From contig NZ_CP087196.1 of NCBI RefSeq assembly GCF_024749285.1, forward strand, positions 3,162,001 to 3,226,000: DNA of 64,000 bases, in the 5' to 3' direction. This document shows positions 8,065-17,620 of the stretch, one piece after another. This DNA comes from Pseudomonas sp. B21-015 (GTDB taxonomy: Bacteria > Pseudomonadota > Gammaproteobacteria > Pseudomonadales > Pseudomonadaceae). Within the stretch, counting starts at the first letter, position 1; the number at the start of each line of letters is the position of its first letter. The position numbers and the translations under genes are program-made. Below the pieces are notes generated by a model. It saw only the letters and a program-made list of their open reading frames with translations. It made no database searches and was not told where the DNA came from.

Positions 8065-8889
8065 TTATTTCCCGGCGTTAATGGTCACGGTCTTGATCGC
8101 GCCCAGTTCCAGGTCCCACTTCTTCAGGATCGCCTGGTAGCTGCCGTCATCGACCATGCTCTGCAACGCGACTTTCACCGCTTCACTCAGCTCAGGCTTT
8201 TTCTTGCTCACACCCAACCCGGTGAACTGCTTGGAAATCGGCAGGCCCACGGTTTTGTACATGTCCTTTTCCTGGGTCTTGAGGTACGGCAGGGTTTCGC
8301 TGCCCTGCATGGCCGCGTCGATGCGGCTCTGGCGCAGCTGTGCGCGGGCGTCGGCCGAGCCTTCGGTGCCGATCACGTTGATCGCAGGCTTGCCGGCGGC
8401 TTCGCAGTTGGCCTTGCTCCACGCGGCGATTTCCGCCGGGAAGGTCGTACGTCGGCTGGTGCCGACTTTCTTGCCGCACAGGTCGATGATCTCGTTCGTT
8501 TCCTTGTTTTTCTGCAAGGTGTAGAACTGCGGACCGCTGGTGAAGTAGTCAACGAAGGTCACACTGGCCTGACGCTCGGCGGTGTCGGTCATGCCCGACA
8601 TCACCATGTCCACGCGGTCGGTGGTCAGCGCGTTGATCATTTGCTCGAAGCCGGTTTCCTGCCATTTGATCTTCACGCCCAGACGTTCAGCCAAGGCGTT
8701 GCCCAGGTCATAGTCGAGCCCTGTAAGGGTGTTGGTGGCCGGGTCCTTGAAATCCATCGGCGGGTAGTTCGGCATGATTGCCACAACGACCTCGCCTTTG
8801 TCCTTGATGCTGGCCGGTAGCTCGGCGGCCCAAGTGAAACTGGAAGCCATAACGCCTGCGAGTACTGCGGGGATAACAAAATTCTTCAT
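8065..8889 (-). CDS. amino-acid ABC transporter periplasmic binding protein (family 3)
   Basis: This 274-residue protein starts with a clear signal peptide (MKNFVIPAVLAGVMASS, cleavage after about FTWA) and continues as a family 3 solute-binding protein (GEVVVAIMPNYPPMDF, LTGLDYDLGNALAERLG, VDMVMSGMTDTAERQ). It captures a polar amino acid or related compound in the periplasm for the ABC importer encoded just upstream on the same strand (ATPase 8943-9707, permease 9719-10597). The two cysteines (IDLCGKK, KANCEAA) are of the type that forms a disulfide in this family. The ligand cannot be read from sequence. The neighbouring lyase and amidohydrolase-like genes suggest an N-substituted amino acid. 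Confidence 0.9.
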   Translation of the reverse strand: MKNFVIPAVLAGVMASSFTWAAELPASIKDKGEVVVAIMPNYPPMDFKDPATNTLTGLDYDLGNALAERLGVKIKWQETGFEQMINALTTDRVDMVMSGMTDTAERQASVTFVDYFTSGPQFYTLQKNKETNEIIDLCGKKVGTSRRTTFPAEIAAWSKANCEAAGKPAINVIGTEGSADARAQLRQSRIDAAMQGSETLPYLKTQEKDMYKTVGLPISKQFTGLGVSKKKPELSEAVKVALQSMVDDGSYQAILKKWDLELGAIKTVTINAGK

Positions 8890-8942
8890 GGTCGTTCTCT
8901 TATGAGTGTTGTGAGGTCCGCTCTTGGTTTACGAGCCAGGGC

Positions 8943-9707
8943 CTAGGTTCGAACGGCAGAAATGAAGCTTTGGGTGCGTGGGTTTTGCGGACTTATTAGT
9001 ATTTCTTCGGGGCTTCCAGCCTCCACGATCTGCCCGCCGTCCATGAACACCATGCGGTTGGAAACCTCGCGAGCGAAGCCCAGTTCATGGGTGACGACGA
9101 TCATGGTCATGCCGGTCTGCGCCAGATCTCGCATTACCGACAGCACCTCACCGACCAGTTCCGGGTCGAGTGCCGAAGTGGGTTCATCGAACAGCATCAG
9201 CTTGGGTCGCATGGCCAGCGCGCGGGCAATCGCCACCCGTTGTTGCTGGCCGCCCGACAGTTCGATCGGGTAGCTGTTGCGCTTGTCGGCCAGGCCGACG
9301 CGCGCCAGCAATTCCAAGGCTTCTTCGTGCGCTTCTTTGGGCGAACGCTTGAGCACCTGGCACGGCCCTTCGATGATGTTTTGCAGCACGGTCATGTGCG
9401 GGAACAGGTTGAAACGCTGGAACACCATGCCAGTGGCGAGGCGCTGGCGGGCGATCTGCGACTCGTTGAGCTCGTGCAGCTTGTTGCCGGCGATGCGGTA
9501 ACCCACCAGTTCGCCGTCGACCCACAGGCCGCCCTTGTCGATCTTTTCCAACTGATTCACGCAGCGCAGCAGGGTGCTTTTGCCGGAGCCGGACGGGCCG
9601 ATGATGCACAGCACTTCGCCTTGCTCGACCTCGATGTTGATGTCCTTGAGCGCGTGGAAATGGTCGTAATACTTGTTCAGGCTCACGGCCTTGACGATGC
9701 TTCTCAT
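8943..9707 (-). CDS. amino-acid ABC transporter ATP-binding protein
   Basis: The 254-residue ATPase contains Walker [10 protein letters not shown] (about 38-46), the Q-loop phrase [14 protein letters not shown], signature LSGGQQQR, Walker [14 protein letters not shown] and the switch histidine in VVTHELGFA. It is a GlnQ/HisP-type component that powers the importer formed with the adjacent permease and binding protein. The ATG at 9707 is chosen because GGAG precedes it; the TTG upstream lacks one. The gap to the permease gene is 11 bases, so the genes are co-transcribed. Confidence 0.93.
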   Translation of the reverse strand: MRSIVKAVSLNKYYDHFHALKDINIEVEQGEVLCIIGPSGSGKSTLLRCVNQLEKIDKGGLWVDGELVGYRIAGNKLHELNESQIARQRLATGMVFQRFNLFPHMTVLQNIIEGPCQVLKRSPKEAHEEALELLARVGLADKRNSYPIELSGGQQQRVAIARALAMRPKLMLFDEPTSALDPELVGEVLSVMRDLAQTGMTMIVVTHELGFAREVSNRMVFMDGGQIVEAGSPEEILISPQNPRTQSFISAVRT

Positions 9708-9718
9708 GTGGGGGCTCC

Positions 9719-10597
9719 TCAAGAACGCTTGCCGGCGCCGCGAGCGAAACGACGCTCCAGACGGCTTTGACCAAAGGACAGGACGGTGACGGTGGCCAGG
9801 TACCAGATACCGGCGACGATCAGCAACTCCATCACGCGGGCGTTGGCGTAGTAGATGTTCTGGGCGTTGTAGAGCAGTTCCGAGTACTGGATGACACTCG
9901 CCAGGGACGTCATTTTCACCATGCCGATGAACTCGTTACCCACCGGCGGAATGATGATCCGCATGGCCTGGGGCAAGATGATCCGGCGCAGTGCTTGCAG
10001 GCGCGGCATGCCGATCGACTTGGCGGCTTCGTACTGCCCGGTGTCCACCGAGAGCAGACCGGCGCGCACCACTTCGGCGGTGTAGGCGCCCTGGTTGATG
10101 CTCAAGCCGAGGAGGGCGGCCACGAACGGCGTCATCAGGCTCACGGTGTCCATTTCGAACAGGCCGGGGATGCCGATGGTGGGGAAGATCAGCGCCAGGT
10201 TGAACCACAGCAGCAGCTGCAAAATCAGCGGCGTACCGCGGAACAGCCAGGTGTAGGTCAATGCCACATAGCGCAGGATCGGGTTGGCCGACATGCGCAT
10301 GATTGCCGTGATCACCCCGAAGACAATACCCAACGCCATCGCCAGCACTGCCATGACGATGGTATTGAGCAGGCCCCACATAATGGCCTGTGAGGTGAGG
10401 AACTGGCCGATGTACGACCATTCGATCTTGCCTTCGGCGAAGGCCCGCACCAATCCTATGATCGCGATGACTATTACGGTGGCGAAAAAAATCCGTCCGT
10501 AGTAACGCCGTGGCACGTGCTGGTACTGGGTGATATCGAACTGGTTTTCCGCCAGTTTGCGCTCCGCCTGGAGTCGTTCTGCCTGAGTCTGGCTCAT
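9719..10597 (-). CDS. amino-acid ABC transporter permease
   Basis: This 292-residue inner-membrane permease of the HisM/GlnP type has a hydrophilic N-terminus, about five to six membrane helices and the EAA loop ([20 protein letters not shown]) that docks on the ATPase. [20 protein letters not shown] precedes the loop, as in family members. The ATG at 10597 has GGAG eight bases upstream. Only one permease gene is present, so the channel is probably a homodimer. It leads the permease-ATPase-binding protein run; a REPIN separates it from the upstream lyase gene. Confidence 0.92.
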   Translation of the reverse strand: MSQTQAERLQAERKLAENQFDITQYQHVPRRYYGRIFFATVIVIAIIGLVRAFAEGKIEWSYIGQFLTSQAIMWGLLNTIVMAVLAMALGIVFGVITAIMRMSANPILRYVALTYTWLFRGTPLILQLLLWFNLALIFPTIGIPGLFEMDTVSLMTPFVAALLGLSINQGAYTAEVVRAGLLSVDTGQYEAAKSIGMPRLQALRRIILPQAMRIIIPPVGNEFIGMVKMTSLASVIQYSELLYNAQNIYYANARVMELLIVAGIWYLATVTVLSFGQSRLERRFARGAGKRS

Positions 10598-10661
10598 GTT
10601 GTTTCTCCGTACGCCGCGCTCAATCAAGACGGCGCGTGTTGTCTTTCATTTCCAACACAAT

Positions 10662-10756
10662 CCCTGTGGGAGCGGGCTTGCCCGCGATGGCGGCATTACA
10701 TTCAACATCAATGTTGGCTGACACTTCGCTATCGCGGGCAAGCCCGCTCCCACAGG
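10662..10756. repeat. REPIN between the lyase and permease genes
   Basis: Near-perfect inverted arms TGTGGGAGCGGGCTTGCCCG and CGGGCAAGCCCGCTCCCACA flank a spacer with ACATTCAACATCAATGTTGG. It sits inside a run of genes on one strand and may tune the relative mRNA levels of its neighbours. Confidence 0.9.
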
Positions 10757-10771
10757 TTTGGTGGCGTTGTT

Positions 10772-12199
10772 TCAGAGACGAAAACCCTGATAGTTCTCGG
10801 TCCATTGCTGCTGCGCAGCGAGGGCGGTTTTCAAACGGCCGATCTGCTCGCGCACCTGTTGCGGCGCGGTACCACCCCAGCCACTGCGGGCGGCGATAGC
10901 GGCTTCGAGGGTCAGGCTGTCACGCACTTCAGGCTTGAGGCGCGGATCGATCTCGGCCAGCAGCGCCGGGGACGCTTCCCACAGTTCGATGTCGTGCTTC
11001 TCGCAGGCCTGGACCAATGCGCCGGTGATTTCGTGAGCTTCCTTGAACGGCACGCCGCGCACCGCCAGCCAGTCGGCCACTTCGGTGGCGAGGGTGAAGC
11101 CCAACGGTGCCTGACGACGCAGCTCTTCAACGTTGACCTTCATGGTCGCAACCATCCCGGCCATGGCCGGCAGCACCAGCAGCAGGGTGTCGACGCTGTC
11201 GAGCACACCGTTTTTGTCTTCGCTGAGGTCACGGTTGTAGGACAGCGGCAGGGATTTGAGGGTCGACAGCAGACCGGTCAGGTTACCGATCAGGCGGCCT
11301 GCCTTGCCTCGGGCCAGTTCGGCGATGTCCGGGTTTTTCTTCTGCGGCATGATCGAACTGCCAGTGGCGTAGGCATCGTCCAGTGCGACCCAGCGAAACT
11401 GCCGCGACGACCACAGGCAGAATTCTTCGGCGAGGCGAGAAATGTTGATCCCGAGCATGCTGGCGATAAACAGGAATTCGGCAACGTGATCGCGGCTGGC
11501 CACAGCGTCGATGGAGTTTTCGCAAACACCGCTGTAACCCATTTCCTTGGCCGATTGCTGCGGCAGGCGAGCGATGGCGGAGCCGGCCATGGCCGCTGCA
11601 CCGAGTGGCGACAGCGAGGTGCGCACATCCCAGTCCACCAGACGCTGCACGTCGCGCAGCATCGATTGGGCGTGGGCCAGCAAGTGATGAGCGAAGACGA
11701 TCGGCTGGGCCTGTTGCAGGTGAGTGAAGCCCGGGCAGATGCTTTCGACGTGTTGCTCGGCCTGCTCCACCAGTGCCTGCTGCAAGGCCAGCACTTCAAC
11801 GGCCAAAGTACGGACGTGATCACGCAGGAACAGCCGCAGGTCGTTGGCGGTCTGGTCGTTGCGCGAACGGCCGGCGCGCAGCTTGCCGCCCAGTGCGCCG
11901 AGGCGTTCGGTCAGCAGGCGCTCGATGAAGGTGTGGACGTCTTCGTCGTCCAGCGTCGGCGCGATGCTGCCGGCACGGAAGTCATCACCGATGCGTTCCA
12001 GAGCGTCGAGCATGGTCTGGGTTTCCTGCTCGCTCAACAGCCCTGCGCGCTGCAATTCCCGGGCATGCGCCTTGGAACCGGCGAGGTCGTACGGGGTAAG
12101 GCGGAAGTAGCGCTCGGGGCAACGGGACAGGGCCGCGAGAGCTTCGGAAGGGCCGCTCTTGAAACGGGCACCCCAGAGACGGTCGGTGGTTTGAGACAT
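10772..12199 (-). CDS. argH: argininosuccinate lyase family protein
   Basis: The 475-residue protein belongs to the aspartase/fumarase superfamily and is closest to ArgH, which splits argininosuccinate to arginine and fumarate. Landmarks are GRSRNDQ (about 110-116), GFTHLQQAQP (about 157-166) and the catalytic loop GSSIMPQKKNPD (280-291). The ATG at 12199 has GAGGA upstream. Its place at the head of an importer and amidohydrolase-like cluster, facing a LysR regulator, is not that of the biosynthetic argH. It may act on another N-substituted aspartate-type compound (EDDS lyase is a known close relative). The family is certain; the specificity is open. Confidence 0.85.
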   Translation of the reverse strand: MSQTTDRLWGARFKSGPSEALAALSRCPERYFRLTPYDLAGSKAHARELQRAGLLSEQETQTMLDALERIGDDFRAGSIAPTLDDEDVHTFIERLLTERLGALGGKLRAGRSRNDQTANDLRLFLRDHVRTLAVEVLALQQALVEQAEQHVESICPGFTHLQQAQPIVFAHHLLAHAQSMLRDVQRLVDWDVRTSLSPLGAAAMAGSAIARLPQQSAKEMGYSGVCENSIDAVASRDHVAEFLFIASMLGINISRLAEEFCLWSSRQFRWVALDDAYATGSSIMPQKKNPDIAELARGKAGRLIGNLTGLLSTLKSLPLSYNRDLSEDKNGVLDSVDTLLLVLPAMAGMVATMKVNVEELRRQAPLGFTLATEVADWLAVRGVPFKEAHEITGALVQACEKHDIELWEASPALLAEIDPRLKPEVRDSLTLEAAIAARSGWGGTAPQQVREQIGRLKTALAAQQQWTENYQGFRL

Positions 12200-12400
12200 T
12201 GTTGTTTTCCTCGTCATTGCTCGGAAGTTAAAAAATCGGGTGTCAGGCCAAAGAGCTTTGCCAGCAAGCCGGATCGCCGCACCGATCGCGCCTACAGGTC
12301 GAAAAGATTCAACCGGGCGTGGTTAGGCCAAAGCAGTTTTCAAGAGGGCAGTTACGAAGTGGCGAGAGCTGATCGAGGTGTCAGCTTTTAATAGTTCGAA

Positions 12401-12420
12401 ATCAGTGAGTTGGCACTGAT
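12401..12420. promoter_or_regulatory. palindrome in the argH-like/LysR divergent promoter region
   Basis: ATCAGTG and CACTGAT form perfect 7-base arms around a 6-base centre. It lies in the 339-base gap between the divergent lyase and LysR genes, 118 bases before the LysR start, with no T-run. This fits an operator better than a terminator. LysR binding is inferred. Confidence 0.5.
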
Positions 12421-12538
12421 CTGTTGAATTTATTAACGGTTGCCAAGCCTTGTTTTCTGTGTTCATTATTATTGGTCGGCTATGTTTTTGTTGTTGGACA
12501 CAGATTGTTGAATAGGGCACCTGAGGTAAATAAGCATT

Positions 12539-13504
12539 ATGGAAACCCCACTTTCCAATTCTGGAAACCCGCCGCCAAAAACGGTACATCGGGCACCACT
12601 GGCCCTCAGCGGTCTGGACTTCAAACTGCTCAAAGTGTTCAAGGCCGTGGTCGAGGCCGGTGGTTTCAGTGCCGCCCAGAACGAACTGAATGTGGGCCTG
12701 GCGGCCATCAGCAAACAGATTTCCGACCTTGAAATCCGCATCGGCATGCGCCTGTGTACTCGAGGACGAGAGGGGTTTCATCTGACCGAAGAAGGGCGTC
12801 TGGTGTATCAGGCCTCGATTGATTTATTTGCCTCGGTCGACAACTTTCGTGATCGGCTTAGTTCGGCGCAGAACGAACTTATTGGCGACCTTGGGGTAGG
12901 CGTTATTGACAATACGATCACAGATTCAAGTTCGCCGTTAGTTGCTGCGCTTAGAAAAATAAATGAAGAGTCACCGAAAGTAAGGTTTCAAATTCAGGCA
13001 TCTCAATTAGATGAGGTGGAAAGAGGCGTCGTCGAGGGACGGTTAGTGGCCGGGATCGTGCCGGTTTATCAGAAAAGAGAGGAGTTCGATTACTTCCCGC
13101 TCTATGAAGAGCGCTCGTACGTGTATTGCGCCGTCGGCCATCCTCTGTTCTCAATGCCAGAGGCGGACATGGGCGGCAATGTGCTGGAGGATTACGAGTG
13201 CATCAACCACCGCTACGCGATCCATCGGGACAAACTGAATTTTGCCCGCTACGACAGCTTTTCGGCCTCGGCGACTCAAGTGGAAGCCGTGGCGCTGCTG
13301 GTCAAGACCGGCCGTTTCGTGGGTTTTCTGCCCGAGCATTACGCCGCAACCCTGGTGGCCCAAGGACAGTTTCGGGCGGTGCGGCCGGACCTGATCAACA
13401 TCGTCACGCCGTTCAATCTGATCCTGCGCCACAACACCGTGCGCAGTCCGCTGGTGAAGGCGTTTGCCCAGGCGTTGGGGGTGGATTTGAAGGCGCCGGC
13501 TTGA
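12539..13504 (+). CDS. LysR family transcriptional regulator
   Basis: The 321-residue regulator has an N-terminal winged helix-turn-helix (about 26-85: FKAVVEAGGFSAAQNELNVG, then AISKQISDLEIRIG and LTEEGRLVY) and a type-2 periplasmic-binding-like effector domain (about 105-315). The ATG at 12539 is preceded by GAGG. It is transcribed away from the argininosuccinate-lyase-like gene, the usual arrangement for a LysR regulator of a divergent catabolic operon. The palindrome at 12401-12420 is a candidate binding site. Effector unknown. Confidence 0.9.
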   Translation: METPLSNSGNPPPKTVHRAPLALSGLDFKLLKVFKAVVEAGGFSAAQNELNVGLAAISKQISDLEIRIGMRLCTRGREGFHLTEEGRLVYQASIDLFASVDNFRDRLSSAQNELIGDLGVGVIDNTITDSSSPLVAALRKINEESPKVRFQIQASQLDEVERGVVEGRLVAGIVPVYQKREEFDYFPLYEERSYVYCAVGHPLFSMPEADMGGNVLEDYECINHRYAIHRDKLNFARYDSFSASATQVEAVALLVKTGRFVGFLPEHYAATLVAQGQFRAVRPDLINIVTPFNLILRHNTVRSPLVKAFAQALGVDLKAPA

Positions 13505-13506
13505 GG

Positions 13507-13797
13507 CTAACGCAGCTTCAAACGCATCGCACAGCGTCGCTCCCCTGGCAAACCGTGGTTGATTTCGTTGTTCAACACCGACGTTAAACGTGGGCCGATT
13601 TCAGCCGGGCTCAATGTTTCAAAGCCGAACCGCCGATAAAACGGTTCATTCCAGGGTAAGTCGCGAAACGTGGTCAAAGTCAGAGAGTGGAGTTCTCGTT
13701 TGTCTGCGTGTTCGAGTGCCGTTAACAACAACTTGCGGCCAGCGCCCTGGCCCTGAAACTGTTGCCTGACAGACAGTTCATGAATATGTAGCTCCAT
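13507..13797 (-). pseudogene. GNAT acetyltransferase, 5' half lost next to a REPIN
   Basis: From MELHIHELSVRQQFQGQGAG on, the reading frame is the C-terminal half of a GNAT N-acetyltransferase, with the acetyl-CoA loop QFQGQGAGRKLL and the late motif FYRRFGF. Upstream of codon 13797 the frame runs straight into REP sequence (13810-13899), which reads as a low-complexity cysteine/arginine string. The N-terminal beta strands of the fold are missing. It is therefore a decayed gene fragment unless a very short product is used. Confidence 0.7.
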
Positions 13798-13809
13798 ACC
13801 GGGCTTTAT

Positions 13810-13899
13810 GTAGGAGCTGCCGCAGGCTGCGATCTTTTGATCTTGATCTTCAGCAACATCGAAGCGGCCAAAAAATCGCGACCTTCGGCAGCGCCTACA
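13810..13899. repeat. REPIN joining the GNAT remnant and a glycosyltransferase end
   Basis: Arms GTAGGAGCTGCCGCAGGCTG and an imperfect inverse CGCGACCTTCGGCAGCGCCT flank TTGATCTTGATCTTCAGCAAC. Its left arm abuts the broken GNAT gene and its right arm ends at the stop of the GT39-like gene. Confidence 0.8.
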
Positions 13900-15544
13900 A
13901 GGGGGGCGTGTGCAGCAACACGAAATCGTTTTTATCGAAACGCCCACTCAACACTGGTTGCAAGTTGCCCAGGCGAGTGCCTTGCAGGGCCTTCAGGTCG
14001 TTGCGGTCCATCATCAACCAGGCCGAGCCGGGCAGGGCCTCCAGTTCCTGAATGGATTCTGTGAACACCGGTTGCAAATCCTGCTCGATATTGACCATGA
14101 ACTTGATCGCCTTGGCGTCCTTGCCCATGCCGTGCAGCACCAGCGGCGCCGGGTCTTTCTGTACCTGTGCGAATGCCGCTCGACTGAAGGTTTGTGTGTC
14201 GTAAAGCTGACGCTCGACCGGTTCAAATACCAGGATGTACACCGACCACAGTGCCAGAACCGCGCAACAGGCCAACACCTCGGCCCGCCAGTGGGTGCGG
14301 AACCACGCCGTCAGCGCGATGATTTGCAGGGCTGCAAGCACGATCAATACCGGCACGAAGGCAGGCGGTTGTGCTGGCAGACGCCACAGAGCGATCAGCA
14401 ATGCGACGATCAACACCCCCGGAATCAACAACCATAGCCCTTGCATCAAACCCCGCAACCAACCGAACACCCGACCCTGTGCCACCTGAAACGGGTACGC
14501 CGCAATGATCGCCGCCATGGGCAGCATCGGCAGCAGGTAACGGGCTTTTTTCGCTTGGGGAATCGATAAACCAATCATCACGATCAACCCGGCTGCCGTG
14601 CAGTATTGCAACAGGCGCAATGCCGGACCGGCCCGCCGTGGGTTCGTCAGCCAGACCGCGGCCAATGCCAGCAGCGCCAGCGGATAGGCGAGCGCATAGT
14701 TGCCTAACGACGCGGTGAAGTAATACAGCGAACCACTGACGCCTTCACTGCCGTCCATGCGCCCCATGAACTGCATGCGCACCACGTCCTGCATAAAGGC
14801 CGTTCCACCACTGGCTTCGGCCAGCCACAGTAATGCGCCGACGCACACCGGCAGCAACACCGCCGCCAACAGACCGAAACCGAACAACCGCGACCACTGG
14901 CGATTGAGCAGGTAGTAGCTGCACAGCATGCCGGTGGGGATTACCAGCCCGATCGGCCCGCGAATCCCGAAACCTAATAACAGTAACGCAAAGATCAGCG
15001 GCCACCGACGGGGCATTGCGAAATGATCAGCGGCGTACCCAAGGTAGAACACCGAAAAGGCGACGGCCGCCAGCATCAGGTCCTGGGACACGGCACGGGT
15101 TTCAGTGACAAACGTACTGGTGAGCAACATCAGCGCGATGCTCAGCAGCGCCCAGCGTGTGGAGCAGGGCGCGAGCAACCGGTACATCAACGTGACGATC
15201 ACCGCGGCGCCGATGGCGCTCGGCAACCAGGCGCTGAGGCTGTTGACCTGCCCGAACGGCAGCGACAGCAACCAGACGAACAACGTCGACAGCGCCGAGT
15301 AATCAGCATAGGGCTGGCCATAGGTGGTCGGGAAAAACGACGGCCCGTGGCGCAGCATCTCCTGGGCGAACAGCACGAACCGCGAATCGAAACCGATCGC
15401 CGTTTGCTGATACGCCCCGGCGATGAACAGCATCAGCGTCAGCAGCCCGAACCCTAAGGACTGCCGACGAATGCCGGGCGATACCGCACTCACGCGACGA
15501 CTGAGGCCGCTGGCCATTGCTGATGGGGAATCGGTAACTTGCAC
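13895..15544 (-). CDS. GT39/PMT-like membrane glycosyltransferase
   Basis: This roughly 549-residue inner-membrane protein has about 10-12 hydrophobic segments in its first 440 residues and a soluble C-terminal domain. It resembles the ArnT/PMT-2 family of lipid-linked sugar transferases (first loop TAIGFDSRFVLFAQEMLRHG). It is the last gene of the arn operon and overlaps the end of ugd by 55 bases if the GTG at 15544 is used. ATG 15517 is an alternative; neither has a good ribosome binding site. A role in adding a sugar to a cell-surface lipid is inferred from family and context. It is clearly distinct from arnT. Confidence 0.8.
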   Translation of the reverse strand: MQVTDSPSAMASGLSRRVSAVSPGIRRQSLGFGLLTLMLFIAGAYQQTAIGFDSRFVLFAQEMLRHGPSFFPTTYGQPYADYSALSTLFVWLLSLPFGQVNSLSAWLPSAIGAAVIVTLMYRLLAPCSTRWALLSIALMLLTSTFVTETRAVSQDLMLAAVAFSVFYLGYAADHFAMPRRWPLIFALLLLGFGIRGPIGLVIPTGMLCSYYLLNRQWSRLFGFGLLAAVLLPVCVGALLWLAEASGGTAFMQDVVRMQFMGRMDGSEGVSGSLYYFTASLGNYALAYPLALLALAAVWLTNPRRAGPALRLLQYCTAAGLIVMIGLSIPQAKKARYLLPMLPMAAIIAAYPFQVAQGRVFGWLRGLMQGLWLLIPGVLIVALLIALWRLPAQPPAFVPVLIVLAALQIIALTAWFRTHWRAEVLACCAVLALWSVYILVFEPVERQLYDTQTFSRAAFAQVQKDPAPLVLHGMGKDAKAIKFMVNIEQDLQPVFTESIQELEALPGSAWLMMDRNDLKALQGTRLGNLQPVLSGRFDKNDFVLLHTPPL

Positions 15545-16869
15545 GATTCACCGCGGCCCATCGGGAAGTACAGGAAACCGCTGCGGGCCAGGCGCTCGGC
15601 GTCGTACAGGTTACGCCCGTCGAAAATCACCGGTGCATTGAGACGTTGCTGGATCAGGTCGAAGTCCGGCGCCTTGAACTGCTGCCATTCGGTGCAGATG
15701 ATCAACGCGTCGGCCCCCGTGAGGACCGATTCCGGCGTGCCCATGAGCATCAGCTTCGGTTCGTCAGGATAAAGGTGTTGGGTTTCCTGCATGGCTTCCG
15801 GGTCGAACGCCCGCACATTGGCCCCCGCAGCCCACAGCGATTCGAGCAGCACCCGACTCGGCGCATCGCGCATGTCGTCGGTGTTGGGCTTGAAGGCCAA
15901 GCCCCACACGGCGAAGGTCTTGTCGCGCAAATCACCCTTGTAGAAGGCATTGATACGTTCGAACAGTTTGTGTTTCTGCCGCTGGTTGATGGCTTCCACC
16001 GCTTGCAGCAGGTCGCTGTTGCAATGGGCTTCTTCGGCGCTGTGAATCAGTGCGCGCATGTCCTTGGGGAAACATGAGCCGCCGTAACCGCAGCCGGGAT
16101 AGATGAAGTGGTAACCGATGCGCGAATCGGCACCGATGCCCAGTCGTACCGATTCGATGTCGGCACCCAGGTGTTCGGCCAGTTCGGCGATCTGGTTGAT
16201 GAAGCTGATTTTGGTCGCCAGCATGCAGTTGGCGGCGTATTTGGTCAGCTCGGCGCTGCGCAGGTCCATGAACATGATGCGGTCATGGTTGCGGTTGAAC
16301 GGTGCATAGAGGTCACGCATCGCGTCGCGCACCTCATCGCCTTCACAGCCGATGATGATGCGGTCCGGGCGCCGGCAATCGGCCACGGCCGAACCTTCTT
16401 TCAAAAACTCCGGGTTGGAAACGATATCGAACTGCAATTGCCGGCCGGCCTTGAGCAGGTACTTTTCGATATGGGCGCGCAGCGTATCGCCGGTGCCCAC
16501 CGGCACCGTGGATTTCTCCACCAGGATTACCGGCTGTTCACGATGACGCGCCACCGCTTCACCCACGGACAACACGTATTGCAGATCCGCCGAACCATCC
16601 TTCCAGGACGGCGTGCCGACGGCAATGAACAGCACCTGGCCATGTTGCACCGCGAATTTTTCGTCCGAGGTGAAGTGCAGCCGCTTGGCTTCCAGGCTTT
16701 CACGCACCAGGCTGGCCAGCCCCGGCTCGAAGATGCTGACGTGGCCCTGTTGCAGCAACGCAACTTTTTTCTCGTCAATGTCCATGCACACCACGTCATG
16801 GCCGACTTCAGCCAGGACGGCAGCTTGCACCAGGCCAACATAACCGCTACCAAATACACTGATTTTCAT
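15490..16869 (-). CDS. ugd: UDP-glucose 6-dehydrogenase
   Basis: Ugd oxidises UDP-glucose to UDP-glucuronate with NAD, the precursor for UDP-4-amino-4-deoxy-L-arabinose. The 459-residue protein has the Rossmann motif GSGYVGLV (7-14), the EKSTVPVGT stretch (118-126), [10 protein letters not shown] (152-161) and the catalytic cysteine in [12 protein letters not shown] (Cys266). The ATG at 16869 overlaps the arnF stop as ATGA. Inclusion at the end of arnBCADTEF gives the operon its own supply of precursor, as often seen in pseudomonads. Confidence 0.95.
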   Translation of the reverse strand: MKISVFGSGYVGLVQAAVLAEVGHDVVCMDIDEKKVALLQQGHVSIFEPGLASLVRESLEAKRLHFTSDEKFAVQHGQVLFIAVGTPSWKDGSADLQYVLSVGEAVARHREQPVILVEKSTVPVGTGDTLRAHIEKYLLKAGRQLQFDIVSNPEFLKEGSAVADCRRPDRIIIGCEGDEVRDAMRDLYAPFNRNHDRIMFMDLRSAELTKYAANCMLATKISFINQIAELAEHLGADIESVRLGIGADSRIGYHFIYPGCGYGGSCFPKDMRALIHSAEEAHCNSDLLQAVEAINQRQKHKLFERINAFYKGDLRDKTFAVWGLAFKPNTDDMRDAPSRVLLESLWAAGANVRAFDPEAMQETQHLYPDEPKLMLMGTPESVLTGADALIICTEWQQFKAPDFDLIQQRLNAPVIFDGRNLYDAERLARSGFLYFPMGRGESCKLPIPHQQWPAASVVA

Positions 16870-17279
16870 GAAGCACTCCTGATAGTGGGCGCGCGAGCAG
16901 GTCGAGAGTTGATAGTGATAACGCCGAGGATGACCAGCGCCACCCCCAGGGTTTTTGAAAGACTGAAGGCTTCGTTGAACAACGGCAGGCTGGCAGCCAG
17001 CACATACACCAGCGCGTAGCTGATGCTCAGCAGCGAATAGGCCCGGCCCAGGGGCAAATCCCGCAGGGCGGCGAGCCAGGTAAGCATCGACACGGCATAG
17101 GCGAGAATGGCGGCCAGCACGACGGCCACGGCGGACACATTGATGCTGCCGTTGCTCAAGGCAGGTAACCATTGTTCGGGATGCGGCAAGCGGGTCATGC
17201 TCCAGCGCATGCCCAACTGTGCGGCGCTGCCCAGCAACACGCTGCTCAGCGCGAAGGCGAGTCCGCGACGCAGGCTCAT
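16866..17279 (-). CDS. arnF: undecaprenyl-phosphate-L-Ara4N flippase subunit ArnF
   Basis: The 137-residue small multidrug resistance-like protein has four hydrophobic segments. With ArnE it is thought to flip undecaprenyl-phosphate-Ara4N across the inner membrane. The ATG at 17279 overlaps the end of arnE by 4 bases and the stop overlaps ugd by 4 bases, placing it in the arn operon. [20 protein letters not shown] is the conserved region near the third and fourth helices. Confidence 0.92.
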   Translation of the reverse strand: MSLRRGLAFALSSVLLGSAAQLGMRWSMTRLPHPEQWLPALSNGSINVSAVAVVLAAILAYAVSMLTWLAALRDLPLGRAYSLLSISYALVYVLAASLPLFNEAFSLSKTLGVALVILGVITINSRPARAPTIRSAS

Positions 17280-17620
17280 GCCTGCTGCCCCAGCAACGCC
17301 ACGCCACCGATCACCAGCGCCACGCCCAACCAGTGACGGCGGTCGATGACTTCGTGAAAGACGAAACGGGCGACCAGTGTGATCAGCACGAAATTCAGGC
17401 TGAGCATGGGATAGGCGATTCCGACTTCGAGACGCTGCAACACCAGCAACCAGACCAGCAAGCCCAACCCCAGAGAGACGAGCGCCAGCCACAGCCAAGG
17501 CGAGCGCAGTTTCTCGCCCCAGCCCAAGGTCTTGCCACGCCAGCTTTCCACGGCGTACTTCTGGGCGATCTGGCCCAGGCAAGTCAGCAGGCAGGCGGTC
17601 AGTAGCAGCAACAGGCTCAT
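17276..17620 (-). CDS. arnE: undecaprenyl-phosphate-L-Ara4N flippase subunit ArnE
   Basis: This 114-residue EmrE-like protein has four hydrophobic segments ([65 protein letters not shown]). It forms the Ara4N-lipid flippase with ArnF at the inner membrane. It overlaps both arnT and arnF by 4 bases. Its order between arnT and arnF confirms the assignment. Confidence 0.93.
   Translation of the reverse strand: MSLLLLLTACLLTCLGQIAQKYAVESWRGKTLGWGEKLRSPWLWLALVSLGLGLLVWLLVLQRLEVGIAYPMLSLNFVLITLVARFVFHEVIDRRHWLGVALVIGGVALLGQQA

Noticed and set aside
12240..12310. Sequence similar to a degenerate REP (CAGCAAGCCGGATCG...GCGCCTACAGG)
   Set aside because: Only partial similarity and no clean stem; too weak to list.
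10517..12391. Long plus-strand open frame opposite the argH-like gene
   Set aside because: It has no recognisable domain and spans REP sequence; the lyase motifs on the minus strand are decisive.
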